Notes: generated by a model from the sequence alone, not told the origin. Counted from the first letter of the stretch, positions 15,347 to 23,642 are shown. The stretch: DNA of 64,000 nt from Polaromonas sp. (GCF_029945925.1 NZ_JAQSDN010000043.1:78398-142397), one strand, 5' to 3'. Numbers and translations are program-made.

Positions 15347-15424
15347 CCTCTCCCCGTGGGAGAGGGTTAGGGTGAGGGCTCTCCAAGGCCGCCCTCACCC
15401 CCGCCCTCTCCCCGAAGGAGAGGG
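15347..15424. repeat. REPIN-like inverted hairpin doublet 1
   Basis: Two hairpins face each other: CCTCTCCC-CGT-GGGAGAGG with a GTTAGGGTGAGGGC tail, then GCCCTCACCCCCG and CCCTCTCC-CCGAA-GGAGAGGG. The inverted pair is the layout of REP doublets. It fills the gap between the DUF2147 stop and the FadB-like ribosome-binding site. A second doublet is at 30333-30415. Confidence 0.82.
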
Positions 15425-15431
15425 AGTTAAA

Positions 15432-15866
15432 TCAATTAATGCGCACCCAGGTCTGGGTGCGCCCGAAGGGACCGAACGAGCCCCGGACTTCAAGTTTTTT
15501 GCCGCCTTCGACGGGCGTCAGGCGCAGCGTGTAGTTGCGGCCGTTTTCGGGGTCCAGGATCTTGCCGCCCTCCCACACCTCTTTGCCCTCGGTCTTTTTA
15601 GCGCCGCGAATGATCTCCAGACCCAGAATGGGTTTGTCCTTGCGGTCATCGCTGCATTGGTCGCAGACGTCGTCAGGCTTGACGTCCTTGCCCAGGCGCG
15701 TGGCAATCTTGCCGCTGAGCACACCGGCGCTCTCGGCAATCCGGATCTCGGCCTTGGCCTCGCCGGTCTTGTCGTCCACATTGCGCCACAGGCCGACAGG
15801 TGTCATCTGGGCCAGGGCCGGGAAGGCAACCGCTCCCAAAAATATAGCTGTCAGCGCACGGTACAT
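15432..15866 (-). CDS. DUF2147 family secreted protein
   Basis: A 144-residue protein whose first 20 residues (MYRALTAIFLGAVAFPALAQ) are a signal peptide with an AQ-type cleavage site, so it is probably periplasmic. The mature part starts MTPVGLWRNVDDKTGEAKAEIRI, typical of DUF2147, and contains CDQCSDDRKDKPILGLEII and the terminal RTQTWVRIN. The ATG at 15866 is preferred because it gives the signal peptide directly. Function is unknown; family members often sit near fatty-acid or envelope genes. It interrupts two beta-oxidation genes. The start region overlaps a diverged copy of repeat C. Confidence 0.88.
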   Translation of the reverse strand: MYRALTAIFLGAVAFPALAQMTPVGLWRNVDDKTGEAKAEIRIAESAGVLSGKIATRLGKDVKPDDVCDQCSDDRKDKPILGLEIIRGAKKTEGKEVWEGGKILDPENGRNYTLRLTPVEGGKKLEVRGSFGPFGRTQTWVRIN

Positions 15867-15890
15867 AAGGGCTCCAGGGCTAAAAGGCAT
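15838..15890. repeat. Diverged repeat C, copy 2, at the DUF2147 start
   Basis: AAATATAGCTGTCAGCGCAC and ATAAGGGCTCCAGGGCTAAAA align with the better copies at 7488 and 31540. It covers the first codons of the DUF2147 signal peptide and the region just upstream. The match is partial. Confidence 0.4.
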
Positions 15891-15910
15891 GTAAAACAAA
15901 CGTCAGCCGG

Positions 15911-17707
15911 TCAGGCCAGCGCGGCGTCCGTGTCCATCAGCGCCTTGCTGCCGCTACGCGCGGTGCGCATCAGCGTCGCGGTCTCGGGGAACAGTTTCGC
16001 GAAGTAGAAGCGCGCCGTCTGCACCTTGGCCAGATAGAAGGAGTCGGCATTGCCGGCAGCGATTTCGCGCAGCGCGGTTTGCGCCATGCGCGCCCAGAAG
16101 TAACCAAACACCAGGTGGCCGGCGACGCGCAGGTAGTCCACCGCCGCCGCGCCCACTTCGTCAGGGTTCTGGAAACCCTTGAAGCCGAGCTCGGTCGTGA
16201 ACTTGGTCATCTGGTCGGCCAGGTAGGCCAGCGGATTGATGAACTCGGCCATCTTCTCATTGACGCCTTCCTCGGCAATCAGGGCGCCGATGATCTTGCC
16301 GAATTTTTTCAGCGTGGCGCCGTTGTTGCCGAGCACCTTGCGGCCCAGCAGATCCAGCGACTGGATCGTGTTGGTGCCTTCGTAAATCATGTTGATGCGG
16401 TTGTCGCGCACGAACTGCTCCATGCCCCATTCCTTGATGAAGCCGTGGCCGCCGAAAACCTGCATGCAGGCGTTGGTGGAAATATGGCCGTTGTCGGTCA
16501 GGAAGGCCTTCACGATGGGCGTGAGCAGCGCGACGATTTCGCCGGAATCCTTGCGGACCTTCTCGTCGGGGTGGTGCAGTTCCTTGTCGAGCAGCATCGT
16601 GCAGTAGATCGCCAGCGCACGGCCGCCCTCGGCATAAGCCTTGGCGGTCAGCAGCATCTTGCGCACATCGGGGTGCACGATGATCGGATCGGCCGGCTTG
16701 TCCTTGGCTTTCACGCCCGACAGCGAACGCATCTGGATGCGGTCCTTGGCGTAGGCCAGCGCGTTCTGGTAGGCCACTTCGGTCAGGCCCAGCGACTGGT
16801 TGCCGACGCCCAGGCGGGCGGCGTTCATCATGACGAACATGGCGGCCAGGCCCTTGTTGGGTGCGCCCACCATGGTGCCGACGGCGCCCTCAAGCACGAT
16901 TTGCGCGGTGGCGTTGCCGTGGATGCCCATCTTGTGTTCCAGGCTGCCGCAGTAAATGCCGTTGCGGGAACCGATGGCGCCGTCTTCCCCGACATTGAAT
17001 TTCGGCACAAGGAACAGGCTGATGCCTTTGCTGCCCTGCGGTGCATCGGGCAGGCGGGCCAGCACCAGGTGCAGGATGTTTTCGGTCATGTCGTGTTCAC
17101 CGGCGCTGATGAAAATCTTGTTGCCGGTGAGTTTGTAGGTACCGTCTGCCTGGGGCTCGGCTTTTGTGCGCAGCAGGCCCAGGTCGGTGCCGCAATGCGG
17201 CTCGGTCAGGCACATGGTGCCGGTCCACTCGCCGCTGACCAATTTTGGCAGGTAGAGCTTTTTCTGCGCGTCCGTGCCGTGGGCATGCAGCGCCTCGTAG
17301 GCGCCGTGCGACAGGCCGGGGTACATGGTCCAGGCCTGGTTGGCGGAGTTCAGCATTTCGTAGACGCACTGGTTCACGACAAAGGGCAGGCCCTGGCCGC
17401 CGTATTCGGGGTCGCAGGACAACGCTGCCCAGCCGCCTTCGACGTACTTGGCATAGGCTTCCTTGAAACCCTTGGGCGGTGTCACCTCGTGCGTGGCCTG
17501 GTCCAGTTTGCAGCCTTCCGTGTCGCCGCTGATGTTCAGGGGGAAGGTCACTTCGGCGGCAAACTTGCCGGCTTCCTCGAGCACGGCATTGATGGTGTCC
17601 GCGTCCACATCGGCGTGTTTCGGCAGGGCCTTGAACTCGTCGGTGACCTTGAGCACTTCGTGCATGACGAACTGCATGTCGCGCAGTGGCGGGTTGTATT
17701 GAGGCAT
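15911..17707 (-). CDS. Acyl-CoA dehydrogenase with C-terminal extension domain
   Basis: A 598-residue flavoprotein dehydrogenase that introduces the alpha,beta double bond into acyl-CoA and passes electrons to ETF. MCLTEPHCGTDLGLLRTKAEPQADGTYKLTGNKIFISAGEHD is the flavin-binding middle domain. The C-terminal helical domain has QVFGGHGFIKEWGMEQFVRDNRINMIYEGTNTIQSLDLLGRK, where the Glu of YEGT is the expected catalytic base of this subgroup. The extra C-terminal 130 residues or so are the acyl-CoA-dehydrogenase C-terminal domain found in the 590-600-residue bacterial class. It is the first structural gene after the TetR repressor and probably initiates the beta-oxidation cycle encoded downstream. 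Confidence 0.95.
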   Translation of the reverse strand: MPQYNPPLRDMQFVMHEVLKVTDEFKALPKHADVDADTINAVLEEAGKFAAEVTFPLNISGDTEGCKLDQATHEVTPPKGFKEAYAKYVEGGWAALSCDPEYGGQGLPFVVNQCVYEMLNSANQAWTMYPGLSHGAYEALHAHGTDAQKKLYLPKLVSGEWTGTMCLTEPHCGTDLGLLRTKAEPQADGTYKLTGNKIFISAGEHDMTENILHLVLARLPDAPQGSKGISLFLVPKFNVGEDGAIGSRNGIYCGSLEHKMGIHGNATAQIVLEGAVGTMVGAPNKGLAAMFVMMNAARLGVGNQSLGLTEVAYQNALAYAKDRIQMRSLSGVKAKDKPADPIIVHPDVRKMLLTAKAYAEGGRALAIYCTMLLDKELHHPDEKVRKDSGEIVALLTPIVKAFLTDNGHISTNACMQVFGGHGFIKEWGMEQFVRDNRINMIYEGTNTIQSLDLLGRKVLGNNGATLKKFGKIIGALIAEEGVNEKMAEFINPLAYLADQMTKFTTELGFKGFQNPDEVGAAAVDYLRVAGHLVFGYFWARMAQTALREIAAGNADSFYLAKVQTARFYFAKLFPETATLMRTARSGSKALMDTDAALA

Positions 17708-17732
17708 GGAAAGATCCTTTGATGGGAAGGGA

Positions 17733-18512
17733 TTAAACGGAAGAGCCGAAAGAAATGGAGGAAGCGGAAGAGGCGAAAGAGTCAGGAATAGGCACGGCGC
17801 CGCCCGTCAGTGATGCAGAGGTGATGGGTGGCGCCAGCGCGCCGGCGGCGTCGCTGCCGTAACGCGCCAGGATGCTCTGGAAGGCGCGCAATGTCCGGTC
17901 TATGGAACCAGGCGTCTTGAGAAAGCGGGCTTCGTAATGCAAGGCCAGGATCAGGCCGTGGATCTCGAAGGCAATCTGGCGCTCGTCGGCGTCCGCACGC
18001 AAATGGCCGGCCTCCTTGGCCAGCACCACCGCGCGGTACATGGCCGCCAGCCAGGTCTGCACCGAGGTGGCCAGCGCGTCGCGCACCGGGCCGGGCCGGT
18101 CGTCAAATTCGACGGCGCCGCTGATGAAGATGCAGCCCGACTGCAGCTCGACCGCGACCTGTTTCATCCAGTTGCCGAACAGGGCCTGCACACGCGGCAG
18201 GCCTTTGGGCTCTTTCAGCGCGGGGTAAAAAACCTCTTCTTCAAAACGCGCGAAATACTCGCGGATGACCGATATCTGCAATTCTTCGCGGGAGCCGAAG
18301 TGGGCAAACACGCCCGACTTGCTCATGTGCATGACTTCGGCCAGGGCGCCAATGCTCAGGCCTTCCAGGCCGATCTGCGTGGCCAGTCCGAGGGCGGCAT
18401 CCACGATGGCAGCCTTGGTCTGCTGGCCTTTCTGCATGCCGGCATGCGCCGCGCGAGCACTTTCCCGGGGACCCGGGCGGGCTGTCTTGACAGGAAGTTC
18501 GGTAACAGACAT
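17733..18512 (-). CDS. TetR/AcrR family transcriptional regulator of the beta-oxidation block
   Basis: A 259-residue regulator. The HTH segment is GLEGLSIGALAEVMHMSKSGVFAHFGSREELQISVI, followed by a ligand domain with the typical TetR_C segment SGCIFISGAVEFDDRPGPVRDAL. The ATG at 18512 (MSVTELPVKTARPGP) is preferred over 18557, which would include the operator as coding sequence. It leads a leftward operon starting with the acyl-CoA dehydrogenase 25 bases downstream. A perfect inverted repeat, AGAACG-AC-CGTTCT, lies 20 bases upstream, so it probably represses itself and the fatty-acid genes until an acyl-CoA binds. The C-terminus is Ser/Ala-rich and probably disordered. Confidence 0.9.
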   Translation of the reverse strand: MSVTELPVKTARPGPRESARAAHAGMQKGQQTKAAIVDAALGLATQIGLEGLSIGALAEVMHMSKSGVFAHFGSREELQISVIREYFARFEEEVFYPALKEPKGLPRVQALFGNWMKQVAVELQSGCIFISGAVEFDDRPGPVRDALATSVQTWLAAMYRAVVLAKEAGHLRADADERQIAFEIHGLILALHYEARFLKTPGSIDRTLRAFQSILARYGSDAAGALAPPITSASLTGGAVPIPDSFASSASSISFGSSV

Positions 18513-18531
18513 GGGCGCCAGACAAAAAAAA

Positions 18532-18545
18532 AGAACGACCGTTCT
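18532..18545. promoter_or_regulatory. Inverted-repeat operator candidate for the beta-oxidation TetR regulator
   Basis: AGAACGACCGTTCT has two perfect 6-base half-sites separated by AC. It lies immediately upstream of the TetR start, in an AT-rich stretch (GACAAAAAAA on one side, ATTTT on the other). Half-sites of this kind are common for TetR-family proteins near fatty-acid genes. Confidence 0.6.
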
Positions 18546-18599
18546 ATTTTGCCGCAAAACCTGCCCCGTTCAACGCAAGCGCCAGGAAATACCGATTTA

Positions 18600-18615
18600 T
18601 AGGGTTGAGGCCCTA
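18600..18615 (-). terminator. Weak terminator candidate after the hybrid kinase gene
   Basis: TAGGG-TTGAGG-CCCTA is a 5-base-pair hairpin seven bases past the kinase stop, followed on the minus strand by TAAATCGG. There is no clear poly-U run, so termination is uncertain. Confidence 0.3.
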
Positions 18616-18622
18616 GGCTGGG

Positions 18623-21010
18623 TCAGGGTAAACCCTTGTCAACATCAGACTCAGGGACCGGAAATTCGGCGATCCAGGCGGAAAGCTGCTGCGGATCAAA
18701 GGGCTTGGTCAGGTGCCGGTTGAAACCTGCAGCCAGGGCCTTCTGCCGGTCATCGTCCTGGCCCCAGCCGGTCGCTGCGATCAGCAGCGGGCGGTCGCCC
18801 CAGGGCTGGGCGCGCACCAGCCGTGCGACTTCATACCCATTGAGGCCGGGCATGCCGATATCGAGCACCAGCACATCGGGCCGCAAGCGCATCGCCAGGT
18901 CAGCCGCCTCCCGTCCGTCATTGGCCGTGTGCACGAGGTAGCCGTCCATGCGAAGCAGTTCGGCCAGCACATCGACTGCGTCGCGGTTGTCGTCGGCGAG
19001 CAGCACGGTCCGGGCCTGCGGCGGGCCCGGGGCCGGCAAGGTCGCAGCCGGGCTGGCGACGACTTGTTGCCTGTCGGCGGAATACGGCAGCTTCACGACA
19101 AAGCGGCTGCCGCGGCCCGGGCCTTCGCTGAAGGCCGACACCGTGCCGCCGTGCAGCTCGACCAGCCCCTTGGCCAGTGCCAGTCCGATGCCCAGACCGC
19201 CTTCCGAGCGGTCCAGCGCCGATTTCTCCTGGGCGAACATGGTGAAGATGTTTTCGATGGCCGCCTGGCTCAGGCCAATGCCGCTGTCCGTCACCGTGAA
19301 ACTCAGCCAGTCCACCTCGACCTGCACGTCGAACCCGATCTGACCTCCTTCGTCGGTGTATTTCACGGCGTTGTTCAGCAGGTTGGACAGCACCTGCGCC
19401 AGCCTGAGCGGATCGGCCACCAGCTGCAGGCCGTCGCCGCCGATCGTGGCCACCAGAACGTGCCGCTTGGCCTGCGCCAGGGGACGCACCGTTTCCAGGA
19501 CGGACTCCACCAGATCGTCGACAGCCAGGGGCACTTTCTTCAGGACCACCCTGCGCTGGGTGATGCGGGCGACATCGATCAGGTCGTCCAGCAGGCGGGC
19601 CATGTGACCCACCTGGCGTCCAATCACCTCCACGGCATGTTCTCGCGCCGCTGGTTGGGAAGCCGGAGAGCCGAGCAACTGCGCGGCGGCACGAATCGGC
19701 GCCAGCGGGTTGCGCAGTTCGTGCGCCAGCGTCGCCAGAAACTCGTCTTTCTGGCGGTCCGCATCGCGCAACGCCTGGTGGTTTTTTTTCGCGTCCTCAA
19801 TGTCGGTGGTGGTGCCAAACCAGCGCAGCACGCGGCCATCGGCGTCGAGTTGCGGCACGGCGCGCGCCTTGAACCAGCGGTAAGCGCCGCCCGCACCGCG
19901 CAGGCGGTAGTCCACCTGCCACTCCTGGTTGCCGCCGCGCACCCGCGCCCAGTTCTCCCGGGCCACGACGCGGTCATCGGGATGCAAAAAAGCCATCCAG
20001 CCATTGCCGAGCGCACTTTCCGCGGTCTGGCCGGTGTAAGCCTGCCACTGGGAATTGAATCGCTCCAGCGGACCATCGGCCGCGGCCACCCAGGCGATGG
20101 CGGGGATGCTGTTGGAAAAAGCCAGCAGGGCCTGCTGGATGCGCTGCAATTCGGTGACCTCGTGCCCCTGCACAAACACGCCGTTGACCGCACCCTTCGC
20201 ATCCCGCAGCGGCTGATAGACAAAATCCAGCCAGGCCTCGGTAGGAGGCGCATCACGTTCGTGATTGAGCATCAGGCGCACGGACCGGCCCACATAGGGT
20301 TCCCCGGTAGTAAACACTTGGTCCAGCAGTTTGACAAAACCCTGCTCGACCACCTCGGGCAAGGCCAGGGCCAGGGGCTTGCCGATCACGTCGCGAAAAC
20401 CGGTCAGTTGCACATAGGCCTGGTTGGCAATTTCAAACACATGGTCGGGTCCGCGCATGATGGCGATGAAGCCGGGCGCCTGGCTGAACAGCGACTGCAG
20501 CCGCTCCTGTTCCGCGCGCTGATGGCGTTCGGCCAACACCATGCCGGTGGTTTCCGTGCAGGCGCAGAAAAAGCCGGCGACACCACCGGCCTCGTCACGC
20601 ACCGGCGACCATGAAAACGTGAACCAGGTGTCTTCGTCGTAGCCGTGGCGTCGCATGCGTAGCGGCAGGTTTTCCATGAAGAAGGCCTCGCCGCCGACCG
20701 CGCGTGCCACCAGGGGCACGAGCTCGACACGGATTTCATGCCAGATATCGAGAAACGGCTGCCCCATGCCCGCAGGATGTTTGGCGCCCATGATCTCGCC
20801 GTAGGCGTCGTTGTACAGCGTGTTCAGCGCCGGTCCCCAGGCAACGAACATGGGGAAGGCCGAACCCAGCATCAGGCTGACCACCGAGCGCAGCGACTGG
20901 GGCCACTGCTGCGGCGGACCCAGCCCCGGACCCGACCAGTCCATGCCACGCATCAGGCGCGAGGTGGAGGTGTCGCCGGAGAGAAAAGGCAGGTCGGAGG
21001 CGGCGCTCAT
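18623..21010 (-). CDS. PAS-domain hybrid sensor histidine kinase/response regulator
   Basis: A 795-residue hybrid kinase. Residues about 40-160 form a GAF/PAS-like input region, about 170-290 a PAS domain (LFSQAPGFIAIMRGPDHVFEIANQAYVQLTG), and about 295-405 a second PAS with a PAC motif (YRWFKARAVPQLDADGRVLRWFGTTTDI). The phospho-acceptor His430 lies in LAHELRNPLAPIRAA. N547 in LSNLLNNAVKY and the GLGIGLALAK box mark the ATPase domain. A receiver domain occupies about 667-785 with Asp717 (VLVLDIGMPG) and Lys769. There are no membrane helices, so it is cytoplasmic. The ATG at 21010 is preferred over 21103 because it gives the usual start. Its signal and partner are unknown; it stands alone. 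Confidence 0.93.
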   Translation of the reverse strand: MSAASDLPFLSGDTSTSRLMRGMDWSGPGLGPPQQWPQSLRSVVSLMLGSAFPMFVAWGPALNTLYNDAYGEIMGAKHPAGMGQPFLDIWHEIRVELVPLVARAVGGEAFFMENLPLRMRRHGYDEDTWFTFSWSPVRDEAGGVAGFFCACTETTGMVLAERHQRAEQERLQSLFSQAPGFIAIMRGPDHVFEIANQAYVQLTGFRDVIGKPLALALPEVVEQGFVKLLDQVFTTGEPYVGRSVRLMLNHERDAPPTEAWLDFVYQPLRDAKGAVNGVFVQGHEVTELQRIQQALLAFSNSIPAIAWVAAADGPLERFNSQWQAYTGQTAESALGNGWMAFLHPDDRVVARENWARVRGGNQEWQVDYRLRGAGGAYRWFKARAVPQLDADGRVLRWFGTTTDIEDAKKNHQALRDADRQKDEFLATLAHELRNPLAPIRAAAQLLGSPASQPAAREHAVEVIGRQVGHMARLLDDLIDVARITQRRVVLKKVPLAVDDLVESVLETVRPLAQAKRHVLVATIGGDGLQLVADPLRLAQVLSNLLNNAVKYTDEGGQIGFDVQVEVDWLSFTVTDSGIGLSQAAIENIFTMFAQEKSALDRSEGGLGIGLALAKGLVELHGGTVSAFSEGPGRGSRFVVKLPYSADRQQVVASPAATLPAPGPPQARTVLLADDNRDAVDVLAELLRMDGYLVHTANDGREAADLAMRLRPDVLVLDIGMPGLNGYEVARLVRAQPWGDRPLLIAATGWGQDDDRQKALAAGFNRHLTKPFDPQQLSAWIAEFPVPESDVDKGLP

Positions 21011-21053
21011 CCGCCGCAGTTTACCTGCCGCGGTGCCGGCCTGGCAGCCAGGA

Positions 21054-21902
21054 TTACAGCTTGAACGGAACCACCACCTGGCGCTGCTCGCCCAGGCCTT
21101 CAATGCCCAGGGTCATGACGTCGCCCTTTTTCAGGAACAAGGGCGGCTTCATGCCCATGCCCACGCCGGGCGGTGTGCCGGTGGTGATCACATCGCCGGG
21201 CATCAAGGTCATGAACTGGCTGACATAACTGATGATTTTGGCGACGCTGAAAATCATGGTTTTGGTGCTGCCGGTCTGCGCCCGCTGGCCGTTGAGGTCC
21301 AGCCACATCGCCAGCTTTTGCGGATTCGGCACATCGTCGCGCGTGACCAGCCAGGGGCCGATCGGACCGAAGGTGTCGCAGCCCTTGCCCTTGTCCCAGG
21401 TGCCGCCGCGCTCGATCTGGTATTCACGCTCACTGACGTCGTTGATGGTGCAGTAGCCGGCCACAAAATTGAGCGCGTCCTTCTGCGAGACATAACGCGC
21501 GCGGGTGCCGATCACCACGCCGAGTTCGACCTCCCAGTCGGACTTGACCGAACCCTTGGGCAACATGACCGGATCGTTGGCCCCCTGGATGCAGGTGGTG
21601 GCCTTCATGAACACGATGGGTTCTTTCGGAATCGGCAGGCCCGACTCGGCCGCGTGGTCGGCATAGTTCAGGCCAATGGCGATGAACTTGCCGACACCGG
21701 CAACCGGGCTGCCCAGACGCGGCTTGCCTTTGACCAGCGGCAGGTTCGCCGCCTTGAGCTTGCGCAGCTTGGCCAGTGCGCCATCACCGAGCTGGTCGGG
21801 GCCAATGTCCTTGACCACGCCGCTCAGGTCGCGCAGTTTGCCCTCGGCATCGATGAGACCTGGTTTTTCCTTGCCAGGGTTGCCGTAACGAACGAGTTTC
21901 AT
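21054..21902 (-). CDS. Fumarylacetoacetate hydrolase family protein, probable 2,4-diketo-3-deoxy-sugar-acid hydrolase
   Basis: A 282-residue FAH-superfamily enzyme that cleaves a C-C bond next to a 1,3-diketone using a divalent metal. KFIAIGLNYADHAAESG starts the catalytic core; SDWEVELGVVIG and NDVSEREYQ contain the acidic metal ligands and TTGTPPGVGMG the substrate loop. The flanking SDR at 22899 resembles 2-keto-3-deoxy-L-fuconate dehydrogenase, so the natural substrate may be 2,4-diketo-3-deoxy-L-fuconate or a related acid, split to pyruvate and an aldehyde or acid. That assignment comes from context. It is the last gene of the leftward arm; repeat B copy 3 lies between it and the next SDR. 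Confidence 0.9.
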   Translation of the reverse strand: MKLVRYGNPGKEKPGLIDAEGKLRDLSGVVKDIGPDQLGDGALAKLRKLKAANLPLVKGKPRLGSPVAGVGKFIAIGLNYADHAAESGLPIPKEPIVFMKATTCIQGANDPVMLPKGSVKSDWEVELGVVIGTRARYVSQKDALNFVAGYCTINDVSEREYQIERGGTWDKGKGCDTFGPIGPWLVTRDDVPNPQKLAMWLDLNGQRAQTGSTKTMIFSVAKIISYVSQFMTLMPGDVITTGTPPGVGMGMKPPLFLKKGDVMTLGIEGLGEQRQVVVPFKL

Positions 21903-21946
21903 GGTTTTTCCTTTAAAAAAAAGAGGTGCGAAATGGGGCGTCCAGA

Positions 21947-22141
21947 AATTCGATTATCGGGATGCAGGGCGAGGCGCACGGGGTTTTTGGGGTCAGAGCC
22001 CAAATTCGCCGTGCCTTCGGCACACCTGGAAGGCGCGGTGCGACGCACCGCAGCGAAATTGGCGTCTGACCCCAATAACCCCTTGGGTGCATGAGGATTC
22101 CGAGCACCGCGCAACGAAGCCATGCGCCCGAGAATCGGATT
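21947..22141 (-). repeat. Structured hairpin repeat B, copy 3, carrying a nested element
   Basis: The outer arms AATTCGATTATCGGG and CCCGAGAATCGGATT pair over 15 positions with one G-U and one mismatch. The conserved blocks GGCGCACGG, CATGAGGATT and GAGCACCGCGCAAC match copy 4. The tip, occupied by a short stem-loop in the other copies, is replaced by a 100-base inverted repeat (21981-22081). The 253-base gap between the FAH gene and the SDR holds only this. Confidence 0.72.
21981..22081. repeat. Inverted-repeat element nested in repeat B copy 3
   Basis: The left arm begins GGGTTTTTGGGGTCAGAGCC and the right arm, inverted, reads GGGTTATTGGGGTCAGACGC. The arms match over about 29 bases with a few differences. 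The centre has smaller hairpins (GTGCCTTCGGCAC and GCGGTGCGACGCACCGC). No ORF in it looks real. It looks like a small non-coding insertion element. Confidence 0.65.
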
Positions 22142-22155
22142 GATGGATGTCCCCA

Positions 22156-22902
22156 TCAGTAGGTGGAGCGGCCGCCCGACAGGTCAAACACCGCGCCGGT
22201 CGAGAACGAACATTCTTCGGTGCACAGCCAGACCACCATGGCGGCCACCTCGTCGGGCGTGCCGAAGCGGCCCATCGGTATTTTCGACAGCATGAAGGCA
22301 ATGTGTTCCGGCGTCATCTGGTCAAAAATCGCGGTCTTCACGGCGGCCGGCGTGACGCAGTTGACGCGCACGCTGGTATCGGCGAGTTCCTTGCCCAGCG
22401 ACTTGGTCAGCGCAATCACCCCCGCCTTGCTGGCGCTGTAGGCGCTGGCATTCGGGTTGCCGTCCTTGCCGGCCACCGAGGCGATGTTGACAATGCGGCC
22501 GTAGTTGTTGGCGCGCAGATGCGGCGCCCATTCACGGCAGCACAGGAACAGGCCGTTGAGGTTGACGGCCATCACCTGCTCCCACGCATCGACCGGGTAA
22601 TCCCAGAGCTTGACGTTGGGGCCGGTCACGCCGGCGCTGTTGACCAGCGCATCGACCTTGGGAGCCAACAGCAACGTCGCCTGGACCGCCGCGCGCACCG
22701 AGGCATGCTGCGACACGTCCACCGCCACCGCCGAGGCCCGCGGACCCAACGCGGCCGCCGCCTGCTTTGCCGCCGCTTCGTCGCGGTCCCACAGCGTGAC
22801 ACTGCCGCCGGACTGGATCAGCCGCTGCGCAATGGCGTAACCCAGGCCGGTGGCACCACCGGTGACCACCGCGTGCCGGCCCTGGAAGTCGAGCTGGTTC
22901 AT
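22156..22902 (-). CDS. SDR family NAD(P)-dependent oxidoreductase (sugar or sugar-acid dehydrogenase)
   Basis: A 248-residue classical short-chain dehydrogenase with TGGATGLGYAIAQRL at the cofactor site, NSAGVTGPN, the Ser of NIASVAG and the catalytic YSASK. Its 3-oxoacyl reductase or glucose-dehydrogenase-like sequence gives no unique substrate. Beside a 2-keto-3-deoxy-L-fuconate-dehydrogenase-like SDR, an enolase-type dehydratase and an FAH hydrolase, it may oxidise a sugar or a deoxy-keto acid, for example an L-fucose- or L-rhamnose-type compound. The ATG overlaps the stop of the next SDR by four bases (22899-22902), showing translational coupling. Confidence 0.88.
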   Translation of the reverse strand: MNQLDFQGRHAVVTGGATGLGYAIAQRLIQSGGSVTLWDRDEAAAKQAAAALGPRASAVAVDVSQHASVRAAVQATLLLAPKVDALVNSAGVTGPNVKLWDYPVDAWEQVMAVNLNGLFLCCREWAPHLRANNYGRIVNIASVAGKDGNPNASAYSASKAGVIALTKSLGKELADTSVRVNCVTPAAVKTAIFDQMTPEHIAFMLSKIPMGRFGTPDEVAAMVVWLCTEECSFSTGAVFDLSGGRSTY

Positions 22903-23642
22903 ATGGTCATGCCACCATCGATGTTGTAGTGCTGGCCGGTGACAAAGGCTGCTTCATCGCTGGCCAGGAAGGTCACGACGGGTGCAATCTCGTGGGCCTG
23001 CGCGAGCCGGCCCATGGGCTGGCGGGCAATGAAATTCCTGCGCGCTTCCACCGGGTCTTCAAACACATTGATGCGGTCCTGCAGCGAGGGCGTATCGACG
23101 GTACCGGGGCAGATGCAGTTGCAGCGTATGCCCTGCATCACAAAGTCGGCCGCCACACTTTTTGTCAGGCCGATCACCGCCGCCTTGGACGCGCCATAGA
23201 CAAACCGGTTGGGAAGCCCCTTGATGCTGACCACACTGGCCATGTTGATGATGCTGCCGCTGCCCTTGCCGCCGTTGTTGGCGAGCATGCGCGGCAGTGC
23301 CGCCTGGATGGTCCAGAACTGCGAGCGCACATTGAGGTTGAAAGCGAACTCCCACTCTTCGTCGGTGGCCTGCAGGGCCGTGCCCGCGTGCACAAAACCC
23401 GCGCAATTGAACAGCACGTCGAGCGCCGGCAGGCCGGCGATCGCCTTCTGGATCGCCGCCTTGTCGAGCACGTCCAGCGCCATGGTGCGGATATTGGGCA
23501 TGCCCGCATAACTTTCCAGCAGCTTCGCATTGACGTCGGTCGCCCAGACCTGCGCACCTTCTGCCGCCATGGCCAGCGCACTGGCCTTGCCTATGCCCTG
23601 GCCGGCGGCCGTGATCAGTGCGGTTTTCCCTTGGAGTCTCAT
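22899..23642 (-). CDS. SDR similar to 2-keto-3-deoxy-L-fuconate dehydrogenase (BDH2/DHRS6-like)
   Basis: A 247-residue SDR with the unusual cofactor start TAAGQGIGKASALAMA, the segment DVLFNCAGFVHAGTALQATDEEWEF, catalytic YGASK and the highly conserved stretch KSVAADFVMQGIRCNCICPGTVDTPSLQDRI. These are hallmarks of the DHRS6/BDH2 group, whose bacterial members include 2-keto-3-deoxy-L-fuconate dehydrogenase of the non-phosphorylating L-fucose pathway. The enzyme would form 2,4-diketo-3-deoxy-L-fuconate for the FAH-family hydrolase two genes downstream. The exact sugar is inferred from family and context; 3-hydroxybutyrate dehydrogenase activity is the main alternative. Confidence 0.88.
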   Translation of the reverse strand: MRLQGKTALITAAGQGIGKASALAMAAEGAQVWATDVNAKLLESYAGMPNIRTMALDVLDKAAIQKAIAGLPALDVLFNCAGFVHAGTALQATDEEWEFAFNLNVRSQFWTIQAALPRMLANNGGKGSGSIINMASVVSIKGLPNRFVYGASKAAVIGLTKSVAADFVMQGIRCNCICPGTVDTPSLQDRINVFEDPVEARRNFIARQPMGRLAQAHEIAPVVTFLASDEAAFVTGQHYNIDGGMTI

